DNA of 64,000 nucleotides from Deltaproteobacteria bacterium (GCA_016190375.1 JACPQR010000143.1:1-64000), one strand, 5' to 3'; shown: positions 20,387-30,102, counted from the stretch's first letter. Numbers and translations are program-made. Notes: generated by a model not told the origin, from the sequence alone.

Positions 20387-21469
20387 TCAGTTCAGTCGGA
20401 GATCCGTCGCCGCGTCGAACAGATGGATGCGCTCGCGCCGGAAGCGGAGCCCGATTGTCTCGCCCTCGCTGATCGGTGACTCGGGCGGCACGAGGACTCG
20501 CAGGTCCGCGTCCGGCGGCCGCACGGCGGTCTCGAGGTGCACCAGCATCTCGCTCCCGAGCGGCTCGATCACGTCGACTCGCGCAACCGCGTCTGCGCTG
20601 CCGGCGTCGACGACCTCGACGTCCCGCGGCCTGACGCCGAGGAGCGCGGCCGCCGGCGCCGCGACCGCGCCGTCGAGGCGAACCGTGAACAGGTCGGACT
20701 CGACGAGCGTCGCGGCCCCTTCGGGTCGCACCCTGCATGGGACGAAGTTCATGGAGGGAGACCCGACGAAGCCGGCGACGAAGCCGCTCGCGGGTCGGCC
20801 GTACACCTCCATCGGCGCGGCGCATTGCAAGAGTTTCCCGTCGCGCAAGACGGCGATGCGATCCCCGAGCGTCATCGCCTCCTCCTGGTCGTGTGTGACG
20901 TACAGCATCGTCGCCCCGAGCCTGCGGTGCAGCCGCCCGAGCTCGGCCCGCGTCTGCGCGCGGAGCTTCGCGTCGAGGTTCGACAGCGGCTCGTCGAACA
21001 GGAAGGCCTGAGGCTCGCGGACGATTGCGCGCCCCAGCGCCACTCGTTGCCTCTGCCCACCGGAGAGCTGGCCCGGCTTCCGATCGAGGAGCGCTTCGAG
21101 GCCGAGCGCGCCGGCCGCCTCGGCGATTCGCCTGGCGATGGTCGCGCGGTCGACGCGACGGAGCTCGAGCGCGAAGGCGAGGTTCTTCCGCACGGTCTTG
21201 TGCGGGTAGAGGGCATAGCTCTGGAACACCATGGCGACGTCCCGGTCCTGCGGCCCGAGCGCGGTGACGTCTCGCCCGCCGATGAGGACGCGGCCGGACG
21301 TCGGGGTCTCGAGCCCCGCCACGATGCGCAGGGTCGTGCTCTTGCCGCAGCCCGACGGCCCGACCAGCACCATCAGCTCGCCGTCCGCGATCGCGATGTC
21401 GATGCCGCGGGCGGCCTGAAAGCCGTTCGGGTAGGTCTTCTCGATGCGCTCGAGGACGATCGGTGCCAT
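20387..21469 (-). CDS. Sugar ABC transporter ATPase (MalK/UgpC type)
   Basis: 360 residues. ATPase domain: Walker A GPSGCGKST, Q loop VFQSYALYPH, signature LSGGQRQRVALGRAIVREP, Walker B AFLFDEPLSNLDAKLR, H loop YVTHDQEEAMTLGD. The C-terminal OB-fold regulatory region ends GETIGLRFRRERIHLFDAAT. It is the energising subunit of the CUT1 importer encoded upstream. The ATG begins 2 nt after the permease stop, with AAGGGG before it. In such systems one MalK can serve several sugar importers. Confidence 0.95.
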   Translation of the reverse strand: MAPIVLERIEKTYPNGFQAARGIDIAIADGELMVLVGPSGCGKSTTLRIVAGLETPTSGRVLIGGRDVTALGPQDRDVAMVFQSYALYPHKTVRKNLAFALELRRVDRATIARRIAEAAGALGLEALLDRKPGQLSGGQRQRVALGRAIVREPQAFLFDEPLSNLDAKLRAQTRAELGRLHRRLGATMLYVTHDQEEAMTLGDRIAVLRDGKLLQCAAPMEVYGRPASGFVAGFVGSPSMNFVPCRVRPEGAATLVESDLFTVRLDGAVAAPAAALLGVRPRDVEVVDAGSADAVARVDVIEPLGSEMLVHLETAVRPPDADLRVLVPPESPISEGETIGLRFRRERIHLFDAATDLRLN

Positions 21470-21471
21470 GC

Positions 21472-22293
21472 TCACCCCTTGACGGCGCCGGAGGTCAGGC
21501 CCCTGACGATCCGGCGCTGGAAAGCCAGGACGACGAGGGCAACGGGCGCCGTCGCGAGCACCGTGGCCGCGAGGATCTGACCCCATGGCACCTGGTACTG
21601 GCCCCGGAACAAGGCGATGGCCACCGGCACGGTCTGTCGCTGGGGCCCGGTGGTGAACGACAGCGCGAAGAGGAACTCGTTCCACGAGTACACGAAGGTC
21701 AGGATACCGGTCGTGACCAGGCCAGGGGCGGCGAGCGGCAGGATGATCTCGACGAAGATCCTGAGTCGGCTCGCCCCGTCGACCATCGCGGCCTCCTCCA
21801 GCTCGCGCGGGAGCTGGCGGAAGAAGCCGACCAGCAGCCAGATGGTCAGCGGCATCGCGAACGTCACGTACGGGAGGATCAGCCCCGGATAGGTGTCGAT
21901 CAGGCCGAGCTCTCGGAGGACGAGGTACAGCGGAGAGACGATCGTGATCTGCGGAAACATGCTGACCGCGAGCACGAAGCCGAGGATCGGGACCTTTCCA
22001 CGAAAATCGAGCCGTGCGAGCGCGTAGGCGCACGGCGACCCGAGCGCCACGCAGAAGGCGGTGGTCGCGCCCGCGACGAGAAGGGAGTTCCTGATCGGCA
22101 GCCAGAAGGCACGCTCCTCGAAGAGAGCGCGGAAGTGATCGAGCACGAGATCCCGCGGGACGAGCGGCGGTGCCTCGAACAGAAGCGCTTCGGGGGTCAA
22201 GGCCGACACCACCGCGAAGTACAGCGGGAAGGCGATCGCGAGGACGAGGGCAACCACCGCGGCGCGAGACAGCCAAGCGAGGGCCCTGTTCAT
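21472..22293 (-). CDS. CUT1 ABC transporter permease (MalG type)
   Basis: 273 residues with about six membrane helices. The permease EAA loop is present (EEAAMVDGASRLRIFVEIIL, with LPLAAP following). The C-terminus (FQRRIVRGLTSGAVKG) is the typical MalG end. The ATG overlaps the stop of the fusion protein as ATGA. It pairs with the permease half of that fusion to form the channel. Confidence 0.95.
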   Translation of the reverse strand: MNRALAWLSRAAVVALVLAIAFPLYFAVVSALTPEALLFEAPPLVPRDLVLDHFRALFEERAFWLPIRNSLLVAGATTAFCVALGSPCAYALARLDFRGKVPILGFVLAVSMFPQITIVSPLYLVLRELGLIDTYPGLILPYVTFAMPLTIWLLVGFFRQLPRELEEAAMVDGASRLRIFVEIILPLAAPGLVTTGILTFVYSWNEFLFALSFTTGPQRQTVPVAIALFRGQYQVPWGQILAATVLATAPVALVVLAFQRRIVRGLTSGAVKG

Positions 22294-24584
22294 TCGCGCG
22301 TCCTGGTCAGGTCCGTCCCGAGGACCCGGATGTAGACCACGGCGAGGACCAGCGTCGCGAGGAACACGATGACGGACAGAGCCGAGCCGTAGCCGAAGCG
22401 CAGGTTCTGCAGGAGCGAGGTGAAGGTGTAAAGGGCGATCGGCTCGGTGGCGGTGCCAGGACCGCCGCCGGTCAGGACGTACACGAGGTCGAAGACCCGG
22501 AACGCATCCAGGGTCCGGAAGAGGAGGGCCACGAGGATCGCGGGCTTCAGCAGCGGAAGCGTCACGTGGACGAAGCGCTGCCAGGCCCTGGCGCCGTCGA
22601 TGCTGGCCGCCTCGTAGAGGGACTCGTCGATGTTCTGCAGCCCGGCCAGAAGGAGCAGCGCGACGAAGGGAGTGGTCTTCCAGACGTCGGCGAGGATCAC
22701 GGGAACCCAGGCGCTCGTGCTGTGGACGAACCAGGCGATCGGCCGGTCGATGGCTCCCGCGCTGGTGAGCACCGCGTTGGCGATTCCGGACTGACCGTCG
22801 AACATGAACCGCCAGACCAGTGCCGCCACCACCGTCGGGATCGCCCACGGAACGAGGACGGCCGCCCGCACGAGCCCGCGCCCGCGGTAGCCGAGGTTCA
22901 AGGCGAGGGCGAGGACGAGGCCGAGCACGAGCTCGAGCGTCACGCTCGAGACGGTGAAGAACAGGGTGTGACCCATGGCGGCGAGGAAGCGAGGCTCGGT
23001 CAGGGCCGCGAGGTAGTTGTCGAGGCCGACGAACGGGCGACCGAGCCACGGCATCCGCAGGTCGGCGCCGTGCAAAGACTCCCAGACCGTCCAGACGAGG
23101 GGGAAGATCGCGACCAGCGCGATCGCGAGGAGCGCCGGGAGCAGGAAAGCCCATGCGAGCCGGGCCTCGCGGGCCTCGGCGCCGGTGGCCACGACCGCAG
23201 CCCGTTCGCCGGGCGCCCGGCCACGGCGCGCCAACCAGACGAGGATCAGGGCGCCGCAGAGCAGCAGGAGGACAGTGGCAGCGACGCGCCCGGCGCCGGT
23301 CCGGACGGCGGCCCGAGGCCGACCCGGTCCGAGCCTCGCGCTCGCCAGGACGCGCCGCATCTCGCGCGCAGCCGCCTCGAGCGCCGGCCGAGGCTCCTCT
23401 TGCCCGGTGAGGGCCCGGTGCAGGCGTACCTGGAGTAGCTCCGATAGCTCCGTGTAGACCGGGCTCACCGGCCGCGGCTCGGCCTTTTCCACGATCCGCC
23501 TCGCCGTCCGTGGATCGATTGCGAGAGCGTCGCGCAGCTCGGCGTCGTCATAGAGCGCCGGTCGGGTCGGGTACTGGCCGACGAGGCGGGCGCGCTCGGC
23601 CATTTGCCGGGGCCGGGTCAAGAAGTCGACGAGCTCGAAGGCCACCCGTGGGTGCTCGGTGTGGGCGTTGATGGCGAGCTGCGAGCCGCCGAGCGCCGCG
23701 GTCGAGATCCCGCCTGGTGCCGCCGGCATCGGAGCGACGCCGACACGACCGGCGACTCGTGACTTCGCGGGGTCCTCGAGCAGTGGGTAGGCGTAGGGCC
23801 AGTTCCGCATGAAGACGGCCCGACCGTTCTGGAAGGCGAAGCGCGCCTGCTCCTCCTGCCAGGTGAGGACCGACTCCGGCACGACGCGAGTCCGACGGAT
23901 CGAGTCCGTCATGTACGTCAAGGCCCGCACGGCTTCGTCGCCATCGACGTCCACGCGCTGGTCCGGTCCTAGGATGCGGCCTCCGAAGCCCCGGACGTGC
24001 TCGAGGAATACCGTGACGAGCCCCTCGTACCGGGCACCCTGCCAGACGAATCCGTAGTCCAGGCCGTGGCGCCGGCGGACGGCCTCGGCGACTCGGGTGA
24101 GCTCGTCGAACGTGGCAGGCGGCTCGGAGACGAGGTCGGTCCGGTAGTACAGCATGCCGACGTCCACGAACCACGGCAGGGCGAACAGCCTCCCCTCCCA
24201 ACGATCCGCCTCGATCGTGCGCGGAAGGAACGCGGCAGTGTCCGGGCGGAAGCGGTCGAGGGGCAGGATCCATCCCGCGGCGGCGAACTCCGCCGTCCAG
24301 ATGACGTCGAGCTGCAGGATGTCGGGGTCCCGGGCGCGTGCGTTGAGCCACTGGACGTAGAGCTGGTGTCGCTGATCGGCGGCATCGGGCGTCCGGCGCG
24401 GTACGACGCGGACCCCGGGATGCCGCCGCACGAAGCGGCGGAGCTGCCGCTCGAGCGCACGAGCCTCCGCGCCGACCGCGCTGGCAGAGATCGTGAGGAC
24501 GACCTCGTCCGCCTGCGGCCGCCCGCACGCCACGGCGCAGGCGCCCGCCACCAAGAGCAGCGACACGGCCTTGAGCATCGGCAT
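22290..24584 (-). CDS. Fusion of sugar-binding lipoprotein and MalF-type permease
   Basis: 764 residues combining two subunits that are normally separate. A lipoprotein signal (Cys16 or Cys20) leads to an extracellular solute-binding domain (about 27-415; IWTAEFAAAGWILPLD, GRAVFMRNWPYAYPLLED, AALGGSQLAINAHTEHP). An extra helix at 432-452 and a short cytoplasmic loop precede a MalF-like permease (478-764) with EAA loop YEAASIDGARAWQRFVHVTL. The extra helix puts the permease N-terminus inside, as it should be. The frame is continuous with no frameshift evidence. The start is coupled to the GH15 stop (TGATG). The binding half resembles trehalose/maltose-binding proteins. Confidence 0.9.
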   Translation of the reverse strand: MPMLKAVSLLLVAGACAVACGRPQADEVVLTISASAVGAEARALERQLRRFVRRHPGVRVVPRRTPDAADQRHQLYVQWLNARARDPDILQLDVIWTAEFAAAGWILPLDRFRPDTAAFLPRTIEADRWEGRLFALPWFVDVGMLYYRTDLVSEPPATFDELTRVAEAVRRRHGLDYGFVWQGARYEGLVTVFLEHVRGFGGRILGPDQRVDVDGDEAVRALTYMTDSIRRTRVVPESVLTWQEEQARFAFQNGRAVFMRNWPYAYPLLEDPAKSRVAGRVGVAPMPAAPGGISTAALGGSQLAINAHTEHPRVAFELVDFLTRPRQMAERARLVGQYPTRPALYDDAELRDALAIDPRTARRIVEKAEPRPVSPVYTELSELLQVRLHRALTGQEEPRPALEAAAREMRRVLASARLGPGRPRAAVRTGAGRVAATVLLLLCGALILVWLARRGRAPGERAAVVATGAEAREARLAWAFLLPALLAIALVAIFPLVWTVWESLHGADLRMPWLGRPFVGLDNYLAALTEPRFLAAMGHTLFFTVSSVTLELVLGLVLALALNLGYRGRGLVRAAVLVPWAIPTVVAALVWRFMFDGQSGIANAVLTSAGAIDRPIAWFVHSTSAWVPVILADVWKTTPFVALLLLAGLQNIDESLYEAASIDGARAWQRFVHVTLPLLKPAILVALLFRTLDAFRVFDLVYVLTGGGPGTATEPIALYTFTSLLQNLRFGYGSALSVIVFLATLVLAVVYIRVLGTDLTRTRE

Positions 24585-26500
24585 CAGCTCATCGTGGGCC
24601 TGCGGCGGCGCTCGACCGGGATGAGCCGAGGACCCCGGACGTCACCCTCGTCGCGCAGCCGGAGCGCCAGGTCGATGCGGAGCGCCGCGTTGATGAGCCC
24701 GAGGTGGCTGAACGCCTGAGGGAAGTTCCCGAGCTGCGCGAGCGTCACCGGATCGATCTGCTCGGCCAGCAGGCCGAGGTGGTTCGAGGCCTCGGCGTGG
24801 GCGATGAAGACCTCCTGAGCGCCGTCGACGTCCCCCTGCAAGGCGAGCGCTTCGGACAGCCAGAAGCCGCACAGGATGAACGCTCCTTCCGAACCCTCGA
24901 GGCCGTCGGGCGCTCGATAGCGATACACGAACTGCCCGTGGCCGAGCTCCTGGCGAACACGGGCCACCGTGGAGAGCAGGAGCGGGTGCTGCTCCGGCAG
25001 GAACCCATGAATCGGGAGCTGCAGCGTGGCGGCGTCCACCCGATCCTCGCCGTAGGCGGCGACGAAGTGCCGGCCGGTCGGGTCGAGGCCGTTCTTCGTG
25101 ATTCCCTCGTGCGCCACGGCCGCCAGCCTGGCCCACTGCTCGGCCCGATCGTCGTCGCCGAAGGCAGCCGCGATCCCTGCGCCGCGCTCGAGGGCCAGCC
25201 AGCACATGACCTTCGAGTGGACGTTGTGCCGCCGGCCGGACCGGGGCTCCCAGATGCCGTCGTCGGGCTCGTTCCACGAGGTCGAAACCTGGTCGACGAC
25301 GCCCCTGAGAGATCGCCACGCAGGCAACGTCAGCCGCCCGCCGAATCGCTCGTGCAGGTGGGCCGTGTCCACGAGCGCGCCGGCCGCGTCGAGCTGGAGC
25401 TGGCTTCGCGCGCCGTTTCCGACGCGCACCGGGCCGGACCCGGCGTGACCGCGAAGCCCCGCAATCGTCCGCTCGTCCGGGGCCTCTGTACCGTCGATGG
25501 CGTACATGACCCTGAGGTTGGGAGCCGAGGCCAGAGAATCGCGGACGAAGTGAAAGAAGTCGCGCGCCTCGGCGGAGAAGCCGAGGAGGTTTCCGGCCCG
25601 AACCGCGAGCGCGGCGTCGCGCACCCAGGCGAAGCGGTAATCCCAGTTCCGCTCGCCGCCGAGGTGCTCGGGCAGAGACGTCGTCGGCGCGGCCACCATC
25701 GCGCCCGTCGGCGCGTAGATGAGGAGCTTCAGGCAGAGGGCCGAGCGCAGGACGTGGTGACGCCACGGGCCGTCGTACTGCAACCGGGAGGACCACTCGC
25801 GCCACCGGCGCCTCGTCAGTCGGAGGTGCTCGAAGGGCCTGTGGGCCTCGGGGTGATCGGGCTCCTCCGCGTCCGGGGACAGGATCACCCACCGGCGCTG
25901 GCCGGCGCGAAGGCGGAGCTTCGTTCGCACTCCGACGCCGGCTTCGCCCCGCCATTCGCTCGGCTCGTCGAGCACGATCACCAGGCGCTCGCCCGCCCTC
26001 CCCTTCGCACGCACGCCATGTGCTCCGATCTCGAGCCTGCCGGGGTCGTCGCCGTAGTCGAATCGGGGGTCGAAGCTCACCTCGAGCTCCAGCTCGCCCT
26101 CGACACACTCGATCCTCCGGTGCACCTCGCAGACCCGAGCTCGTGGATCGTCGCTCCAGGGCATGTAGTCCGTCAGCCTGGCAGCGCCCTGACCCTTGAC
26201 GAGGAAGAGCGTCTCCAGCACGTTGGTGTCCGGGTCGTAGCTTTGTAGGCTCTCGAAGGGCCGTGCGGTCGGCGTCACCGCGCTCGAGCCACCTCGCTCG
26301 GGGTCGAGGATGCCGGCAAAGACGCTGTGGCTGTCGAAGCGCGGCAGGCACAGCCAGTCGATCACGCCGTCGGGGCGGACGAGCGCCGCGGTGGTGCCGT
26401 TGCCAATCAGCCCCCGCGCGGCGATCGGCAGCTCCGGTCGTGCCGGCTCCGAGAACACGAACGGTCTGGCGAGGCGGCGCGCCGCGCTGTACAGGTCCAT
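24584..26500 (-). CDS. GH15 glucoamylase/trehalase-like enzyme with intact motifs
   Basis: 638 residues, ATG 26500, no signal peptide. The beta-rich N-terminal domain has ARGLIGNGTTAALVRPDGVI. The catalytic domain has GGERNWDYRFAWVRDAALAV (281-300), DDGIWEPRSG with the general acid Glu418, and LLAEQIDP with Glu580 as likely base, then GNFPQAFSHLGLINAAL. Bacterial proteins with this architecture include GH15 trehalases as well as glucoamylases. As the first gene of the disaccharide-import operon it probably cleaves the imported sugar in the cytoplasm. It is divergent from the antiporter gene. Confidence 0.92.
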   Translation of the reverse strand: MDLYSAARRLARPFVFSEPARPELPIAARGLIGNGTTAALVRPDGVIDWLCLPRFDSHSVFAGILDPERGGSSAVTPTARPFESLQSYDPDTNVLETLFLVKGQGAARLTDYMPWSDDPRARVCEVHRRIECVEGELELEVSFDPRFDYGDDPGRLEIGAHGVRAKGRAGERLVIVLDEPSEWRGEAGVGVRTKLRLRAGQRRWVILSPDAEEPDHPEAHRPFEHLRLTRRRWREWSSRLQYDGPWRHHVLRSALCLKLLIYAPTGAMVAAPTTSLPEHLGGERNWDYRFAWVRDAALAVRAGNLLGFSAEARDFFHFVRDSLASAPNLRVMYAIDGTEAPDERTIAGLRGHAGSGPVRVGNGARSQLQLDAAGALVDTAHLHERFGGRLTLPAWRSLRGVVDQVSTSWNEPDDGIWEPRSGRRHNVHSKVMCWLALERGAGIAAAFGDDDRAEQWARLAAVAHEGITKNGLDPTGRHFVAAYGEDRVDAATLQLPIHGFLPEQHPLLLSTVARVRQELGHGQFVYRYRAPDGLEGSEGAFILCGFWLSEALALQGDVDGAQEVFIAHAEASNHLGLLAEQIDPVTLAQLGNFPQAFSHLGLINAALRIDLALRLRDEGDVRGPRLIPVERRRRPTMS

Positions 26501-26596
26501 GCGCCGATCCTACGCCGGCGCCTTGCTCGAAGGACAGCGGCGCGCGCGGAGCGGGGCCGAGTCGTGCTCTAATCACGGCCTCGGGAGCATCGGCGC

Positions 26597-28297
26597 GTGG
26601 GCTTCGAGACCATCTTCGTCACACTGTTCGCCGTCGCGACGGTGGTCGCGCTCGTCGCGAGGTGGCTGAAGGTCCCTTACACCGTGGCGCTCGTGATCGC
26701 CGGGCTCGCGCTCGGCACCTCGCGCGCGCTCGCGCCGCCGCACCTGACCAAGGAGCTCCTGTACGCGGTGTTCCTGCCGGGCCTCCTGTTCGAGGCCGCG
26801 TTCCACGTCGAGCTCGGGAAGTTCTGGGAGAACAAGCTCGCCGTCGTCGCGCTGGCGCTGCCCGGCGTCGTCGCCGTCACGGTACTGACCGCCCTCCTCC
26901 TCGCCCCCACGGCGAACGCGCTGCACTTCGTGCACGGTTTCGGGTTCGAGCACGGCCTCGTGTTCGGGGCGCTGATCGCCGCGACCGATCCCATCGCCGT
27001 CGTGGCGATGTTCAAGAGCCTCGGCGCTCCGAAGCGCCTGAGGGTCCTCATCGAGGGGGAGAGCCTTCTCAACGACGGAACGGCCGTCGTCGTCTTCACC
27101 CTGATCCTCGCCGTCGTGGCGGGAGAGGGCACGTCGGTCGCCGGGGCGGTCCTCGGGTTCGCCAAGGTCGTAGGGATCGGCGCTCTCATCGGCGTGGCGA
27201 TCGCCTTCGCGATCTCCAAGGTCATCCAGAGAGTCGACGATCCGATGATCGAGATCACGCTGACGACGATCGCCGCCTACGGCTCGTTCGTGGTCGCCGA
27301 GCAGTTCCACTCGTCCGGCGTGATCGCCACGGTGGCGGCGGGCATGCTGTGCGGGAACTACGCCGCACGCACGGGGATGAGCCCCTCCACGAGGGTCGCC
27401 GTCGAGTCGTTCTGGGAGTACGTGGCCTTCGCGCTGAACTCCATCGTGTTCCTGCTGATCGGCTTCGAGGTCCATGTCGATGCGCTCCTGGCCTCGTACA
27501 GGGCGATCCTCGTGGCCTGGGCGGTCGTGACCGTCGGGCGCGCGGTCGTCATCTACGGCGTCTCCGCGGCGTTGTGGCCCACTCGCGAGCGGATGCCATG
27601 GTCGTGGAGCGCGGTCCTGACTTGGGGCGGCCTGCGCGGCGGTCTGTCGATGGTCCTCGTGCTCGGCCTCGTGCCTGGGTTTCCGCACCGCGAGCTCCTC
27701 GTCACCATGACCTTCGGCGTCGTCCTGCTCTCGATCCTGGTCCAGGGTCTGACGATGGCCCCGTTCCTGCGCCGGCTGGGCCTCGTCGGCAAGGCGGGAC
27801 GCGAGGCATACGACCGGCACCGCGGCAAGCTCCGGGCGGCCAACGCCGCCTTGCGCGCCCTCGACGACATGGCCGAGGAGCGGCTGGTCCACGCGGACGT
27901 CGTCGGCGCCCTCCGACGCGAGTACGACCGCGATGTCCTCGAGGCGGAGAAGGCGATCGGCGAGCTTCATCTCGAGCACCAGGCTCTGCGAGAGGAGGAG
28001 ACACGAACCGCCAGGCGTCGGCTCCTCCTCGTCGAGAAGGACCAGATCCTCGAGTCCCATCGAAAGGGCCTCGTCTCACCCGAAGCATTCGAGGCCCTGC
28101 TGGCAGACGTCGACGCGCGGATCTTCAGGCTCGAGCACGACGAGGAGGCGCCCGCGAAGCCCGAGACCGATCTGAATGCACCGGCCGCAGATCCCGCCTC
28201 CGAGCCAGCGGCCGGGGCTCCGGCCGAGGAGCAACTCGCACCGACGGCGGTCAGCGAATCAGGACGTACGCCCCGAGGAGCAACCCGAGAATCGTGA
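26597..28297 (+). CDS. CPA1-type Na+/H+ antiporter
   Basis: 566 residues with about 12 helices over the first 400. Family marks: FLPGLLFEAAFHVEL, ALIAATDPIAVVAMFKSLGA, LIEGESLLNDGTAVVVF, FVVAEQFHSSGVIATVAAG, and SAVLTWGGLRGGLSMVLVLG. The GES-LLND segment carries the acidic ion-binding pair expected of NhaP. A cytoplasmic tail of about 160 residues is helical and charged, ending in an Ala/Pro/Glu-rich stretch; it may regulate activity. GTG start. Its 3' end overlaps the convergent DUF202 gene by 47 bp. Confidence 0.93.
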   Translation: MGFETIFVTLFAVATVVALVARWLKVPYTVALVIAGLALGTSRALAPPHLTKELLYAVFLPGLLFEAAFHVELGKFWENKLAVVALALPGVVAVTVLTALLLAPTANALHFVHGFGFEHGLVFGALIAATDPIAVVAMFKSLGAPKRLRVLIEGESLLNDGTAVVVFTLILAVVAGEGTSVAGAVLGFAKVVGIGALIGVAIAFAISKVIQRVDDPMIEITLTTIAAYGSFVVAEQFHSSGVIATVAAGMLCGNYAARTGMSPSTRVAVESFWEYVAFALNSIVFLLIGFEVHVDALLASYRAILVAWAVVTVGRAVVIYGVSAALWPTRERMPWSWSAVLTWGGLRGGLSMVLVLGLVPGFPHRELLVTMTFGVVLLSILVQGLTMAPFLRRLGLVGKAGREAYDRHRGKLRAANAALRALDDMAEERLVHADVVGALRREYDRDVLEAEKAIGELHLEHQALREEETRTARRRLLLVEKDQILESHRKGLVSPEAFEALLADVDARIFRLEHDEEAPAKPETDLNAPAADPASEPAAGAPAEEQLAPTAVSESGRTPRGATRES

Positions 28298-28613
28298 CTC
28301 CCACCGCGAGGGAGACTGCCACCGCGCTACCGGGGACGACGTGTCTGCCCTGGATGAGGGCCCGGTGGATGCGCCAGTAGCGAAGGGCCGCGCTCGAGTT
28401 GCAGAGCGTCCCCAATAGCACGAACGTCGCGCCGAGCCACCAGCCACCGTTACCGGGGGCCTCGCCCTCGGCACGAAGCCAAGCTCCGACTCTCGCGAGC
28501 ACGAACCCGAACGCCATGAGGGCCAGGCCGGTGCGGATCCACGCGAGCAGCGTCCGTTCGTTGGCCTGCAGAATCCGGATGTCGGGTTCGTCCGGCAAGT
28601 CTTCCTCGCCCAA
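28251..28613 (-). CDS. DUF202 small membrane protein
   Basis: About 120 residues with the DUF202 signature ILQANERTLLAWIRTGLALM and three membrane helices, the last ending GLLLGAYVLIR. The start is uncertain: TTG 28613 (LGEEDLPDEPDIR) gives the usual family length, whereas the frame stays open upstream to 28766 with residues unlike the family. Function of the family is unknown. The convergent 47-bp overlap with the antiporter gene means that each transcript carries antisense to the other's 3' end. Confidence 0.8.
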   Translation of the reverse strand: MGEEDLPDEPDIRILQANERTLLAWIRTGLALMAFGFVLARVGAWLRAEGEAPGNGGWWLGATFVLLGTLCNSSAALRYWRIHRALIQGRHVVPGSAVAVSLAVGVTILGLLLGAYVLIR

Positions 28614-28740
28614 GGGTAGCTCATCCCAGCATCCAACCGTGGCGACTCGAATGCAACGATTCGTCGCGTCGAGCGCAGAACGACCTTCGTCCGGAGGCCA
28701 GTGAGACGTTTCGTTGCGTCGGACCCCCAACAAACTCGGC

Positions 28741-30102
28741 CTAGCGCCGCCGTTTCCTTCTCGCACCGATCACCGCGGCGACCCATCCGACGGCCAGGAG
28801 GCCCGCTGCCTTCGGTCGATTCCGCGGCTTGGGGCTGCCCGCGCAGAGGTCGCCGCCCTCGAGGCCGCCCGTGCCTGGATCGATCTCGTCGTCCGCGCCC
28901 GCGTCGGCATCTTGGTCGGCGTCGGCGTCGGGGTCGGCGACGGGGTCGGCGCAGCCATCGCCGTCCGCGTCTGCGTCCGCTGCTGGGTCGGCGTCGCCGT
29001 CCCCGTCGGCGTCGGCGCCGGGATCGCCGTCAGCGTCCGCGTCGGCGCCGGGGTCGCCGTCGCCGTCGGCGTCCGCGTCGGCGCCGGGATCGGCGTCGGC
29101 GTCGGCATCGGCGCCGGGATCGGCGTCGCCGTCCGCGTCGGCGTCCGCGCCGGGATCGGCGTCGCCGTCGGCGTCCGCATCCGCGTCGGCGCCGGCATCG
29201 ACATCGCCGTCCGCGTCGCCGTCTCCCCCGCCGCCTCCGACGGGCGCCTGGCCGATCGGGGCGGTCGAGACGACGACGTTGTCGATGTACGAGCTCAGAT
29301 CGGCGGGGGCGGTGTTCTCCGGGCCGTCGCCTCCCCAGTACATCTCGAGGTCGAAGCGCCGGACCCTCACGTCGTCGACTTCGCGGAAGCGAAGGCCCTG
29401 GACGTCGCCCCGCAGCTCTCCGTCGATCCATCCCCGGAGCTGGCCGTCAGCTTCGCCGGGCGTGTTGAGGCGAACGCCCACCTCGATCTCGACCCAGCGG
29501 CCGGCTTCCAGGAACGCCTGGCCGGCGACGTCCAGGTAGAAGTAGTCGCCCCAGATGCTCTCCTGGTCCATGTGATACGTGTAGAAGTGGAAGGCCATGT
29601 CGTTGTCGACGGCGAGGACCACCGCCATCTTGTCGTAGCCCGTCGGCGGCTCGCCCGCGCCCCCATACGTGTTGGCCATCTCGGCGCCGCCCTTGATCGC
29701 GAAGAGCTTGAGCTGGTTGCAGCTCCCGAGCTCGAAGCCCTCCTCGAGGAAGAGGTAGATGCGCATGTACGCTTCGTCGACGCCCTCTCCCTCACCCTGG
29801 AAGGGCGCGTACTCGCCCCGTCCGGCGCTCTCGTGCTCGCCCTGGAAGCTCTGGATCCAGAGCGCCCGAACGCCGTCCCAGACCGGGGAGTCGACCGTGT
29901 CTGGACCCGGCGCCGACCCCCAGTAGGTGGGCCAGTCGAGGCCGAAGTCCTCCCGCTCGAAGTCCTCGTAGAGCAGTACCGTGTCGGGATCGAGCTCCGG
30001 TTCCAGGTCCTGGCTGCCGTCCCACGCCCGCGCATCGAGCGGGGAACCGGCTGCCGAACCTAAGACCAGCGCGGAGACGAGCGTTCCAGTCCTGGCGTCC
30101 AT
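28741..30102 (-). CDS. MYXO-CTERM surface protein with ConA-like domain and Asp-repeat linker (copy 2)
   Basis: 453 residues from ATG 30102. A signal peptide (VSALVLGSAAGSPLDARA) leads to a lectin/polysaccharide-lyase-like beta-sandwich of about 230 residues (VLLYEDFEREDFGLDWPTYW, CNQLKLFAIKGG, FHFYTYHMDQESIWGDYFYL, YIDNVVVSTAPIG). Then come about 110 residues of GD/AD/PG repeats and a sorting tail: Cys in GGDLCAGSP, a helix (AAGLLAVGWVAAVIGA) and RRKRRR. In Myxococcota this tail (MYXO-CTERM) is processed and attached to the cell surface. It is paralogous to the gene immediately upstream, 56 bp away, and probably cotranscribed. The carbohydrate target is unknown. Confidence 0.82.
   Translation of the reverse strand: MDARTGTLVSALVLGSAAGSPLDARAWDGSQDLEPELDPDTVLLYEDFEREDFGLDWPTYWGSAPGPDTVDSPVWDGVRALWIQSFQGEHESAGRGEYAPFQGEGEGVDEAYMRIYLFLEEGFELGSCNQLKLFAIKGGAEMANTYGGAGEPPTGYDKMAVVLAVDNDMAFHFYTYHMDQESIWGDYFYLDVAGQAFLEAGRWVEIEVGVRLNTPGEADGQLRGWIDGELRGDVQGLRFREVDDVRVRRFDLEMYWGGDGPENTAPADLSSYIDNVVVSTAPIGQAPVGGGGGDGDADGDVDAGADADADADGDADPGADADADGDADPGADADADADPGADADADGDGDPGADADADGDPGADADGDGDADPAADADADGDGCADPVADPDADADQDADAGADDEIDPGTGGLEGGDLCAGSPKPRNRPKAAGLLAVGWVAAVIGARRKRRR
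28891..29229 (-). repeat. Asp-Ala/Asp-Gly coding repeat (linker)
   Basis: Short tandem repeats of GAC-GCG and GAC-GGC type codons encode an acidic DAD/DGD/DPGAD spacer between the ConA-like domain and the C-terminal anchor of the 28741-30102 protein. The codons vary slightly, so it behaves as a degenerate hexanucleotide array that can change length. Confidence 0.85.

Noticed and set aside
24584..26500. Frameshift between binding-protein and permease halves of the neighbouring fusion, as an assembly artefact
   Set aside because: The fused frame is open from start to stop, codon use is uniform across the joint, and the extra helix gives a sensible topology.
28891..29229. Short tandem DNA repeats considered as a CRISPR array
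   Set aside because: No spacers between repeats; units are hexanucleotides in frame with a protein linker, and no cas genes are present.
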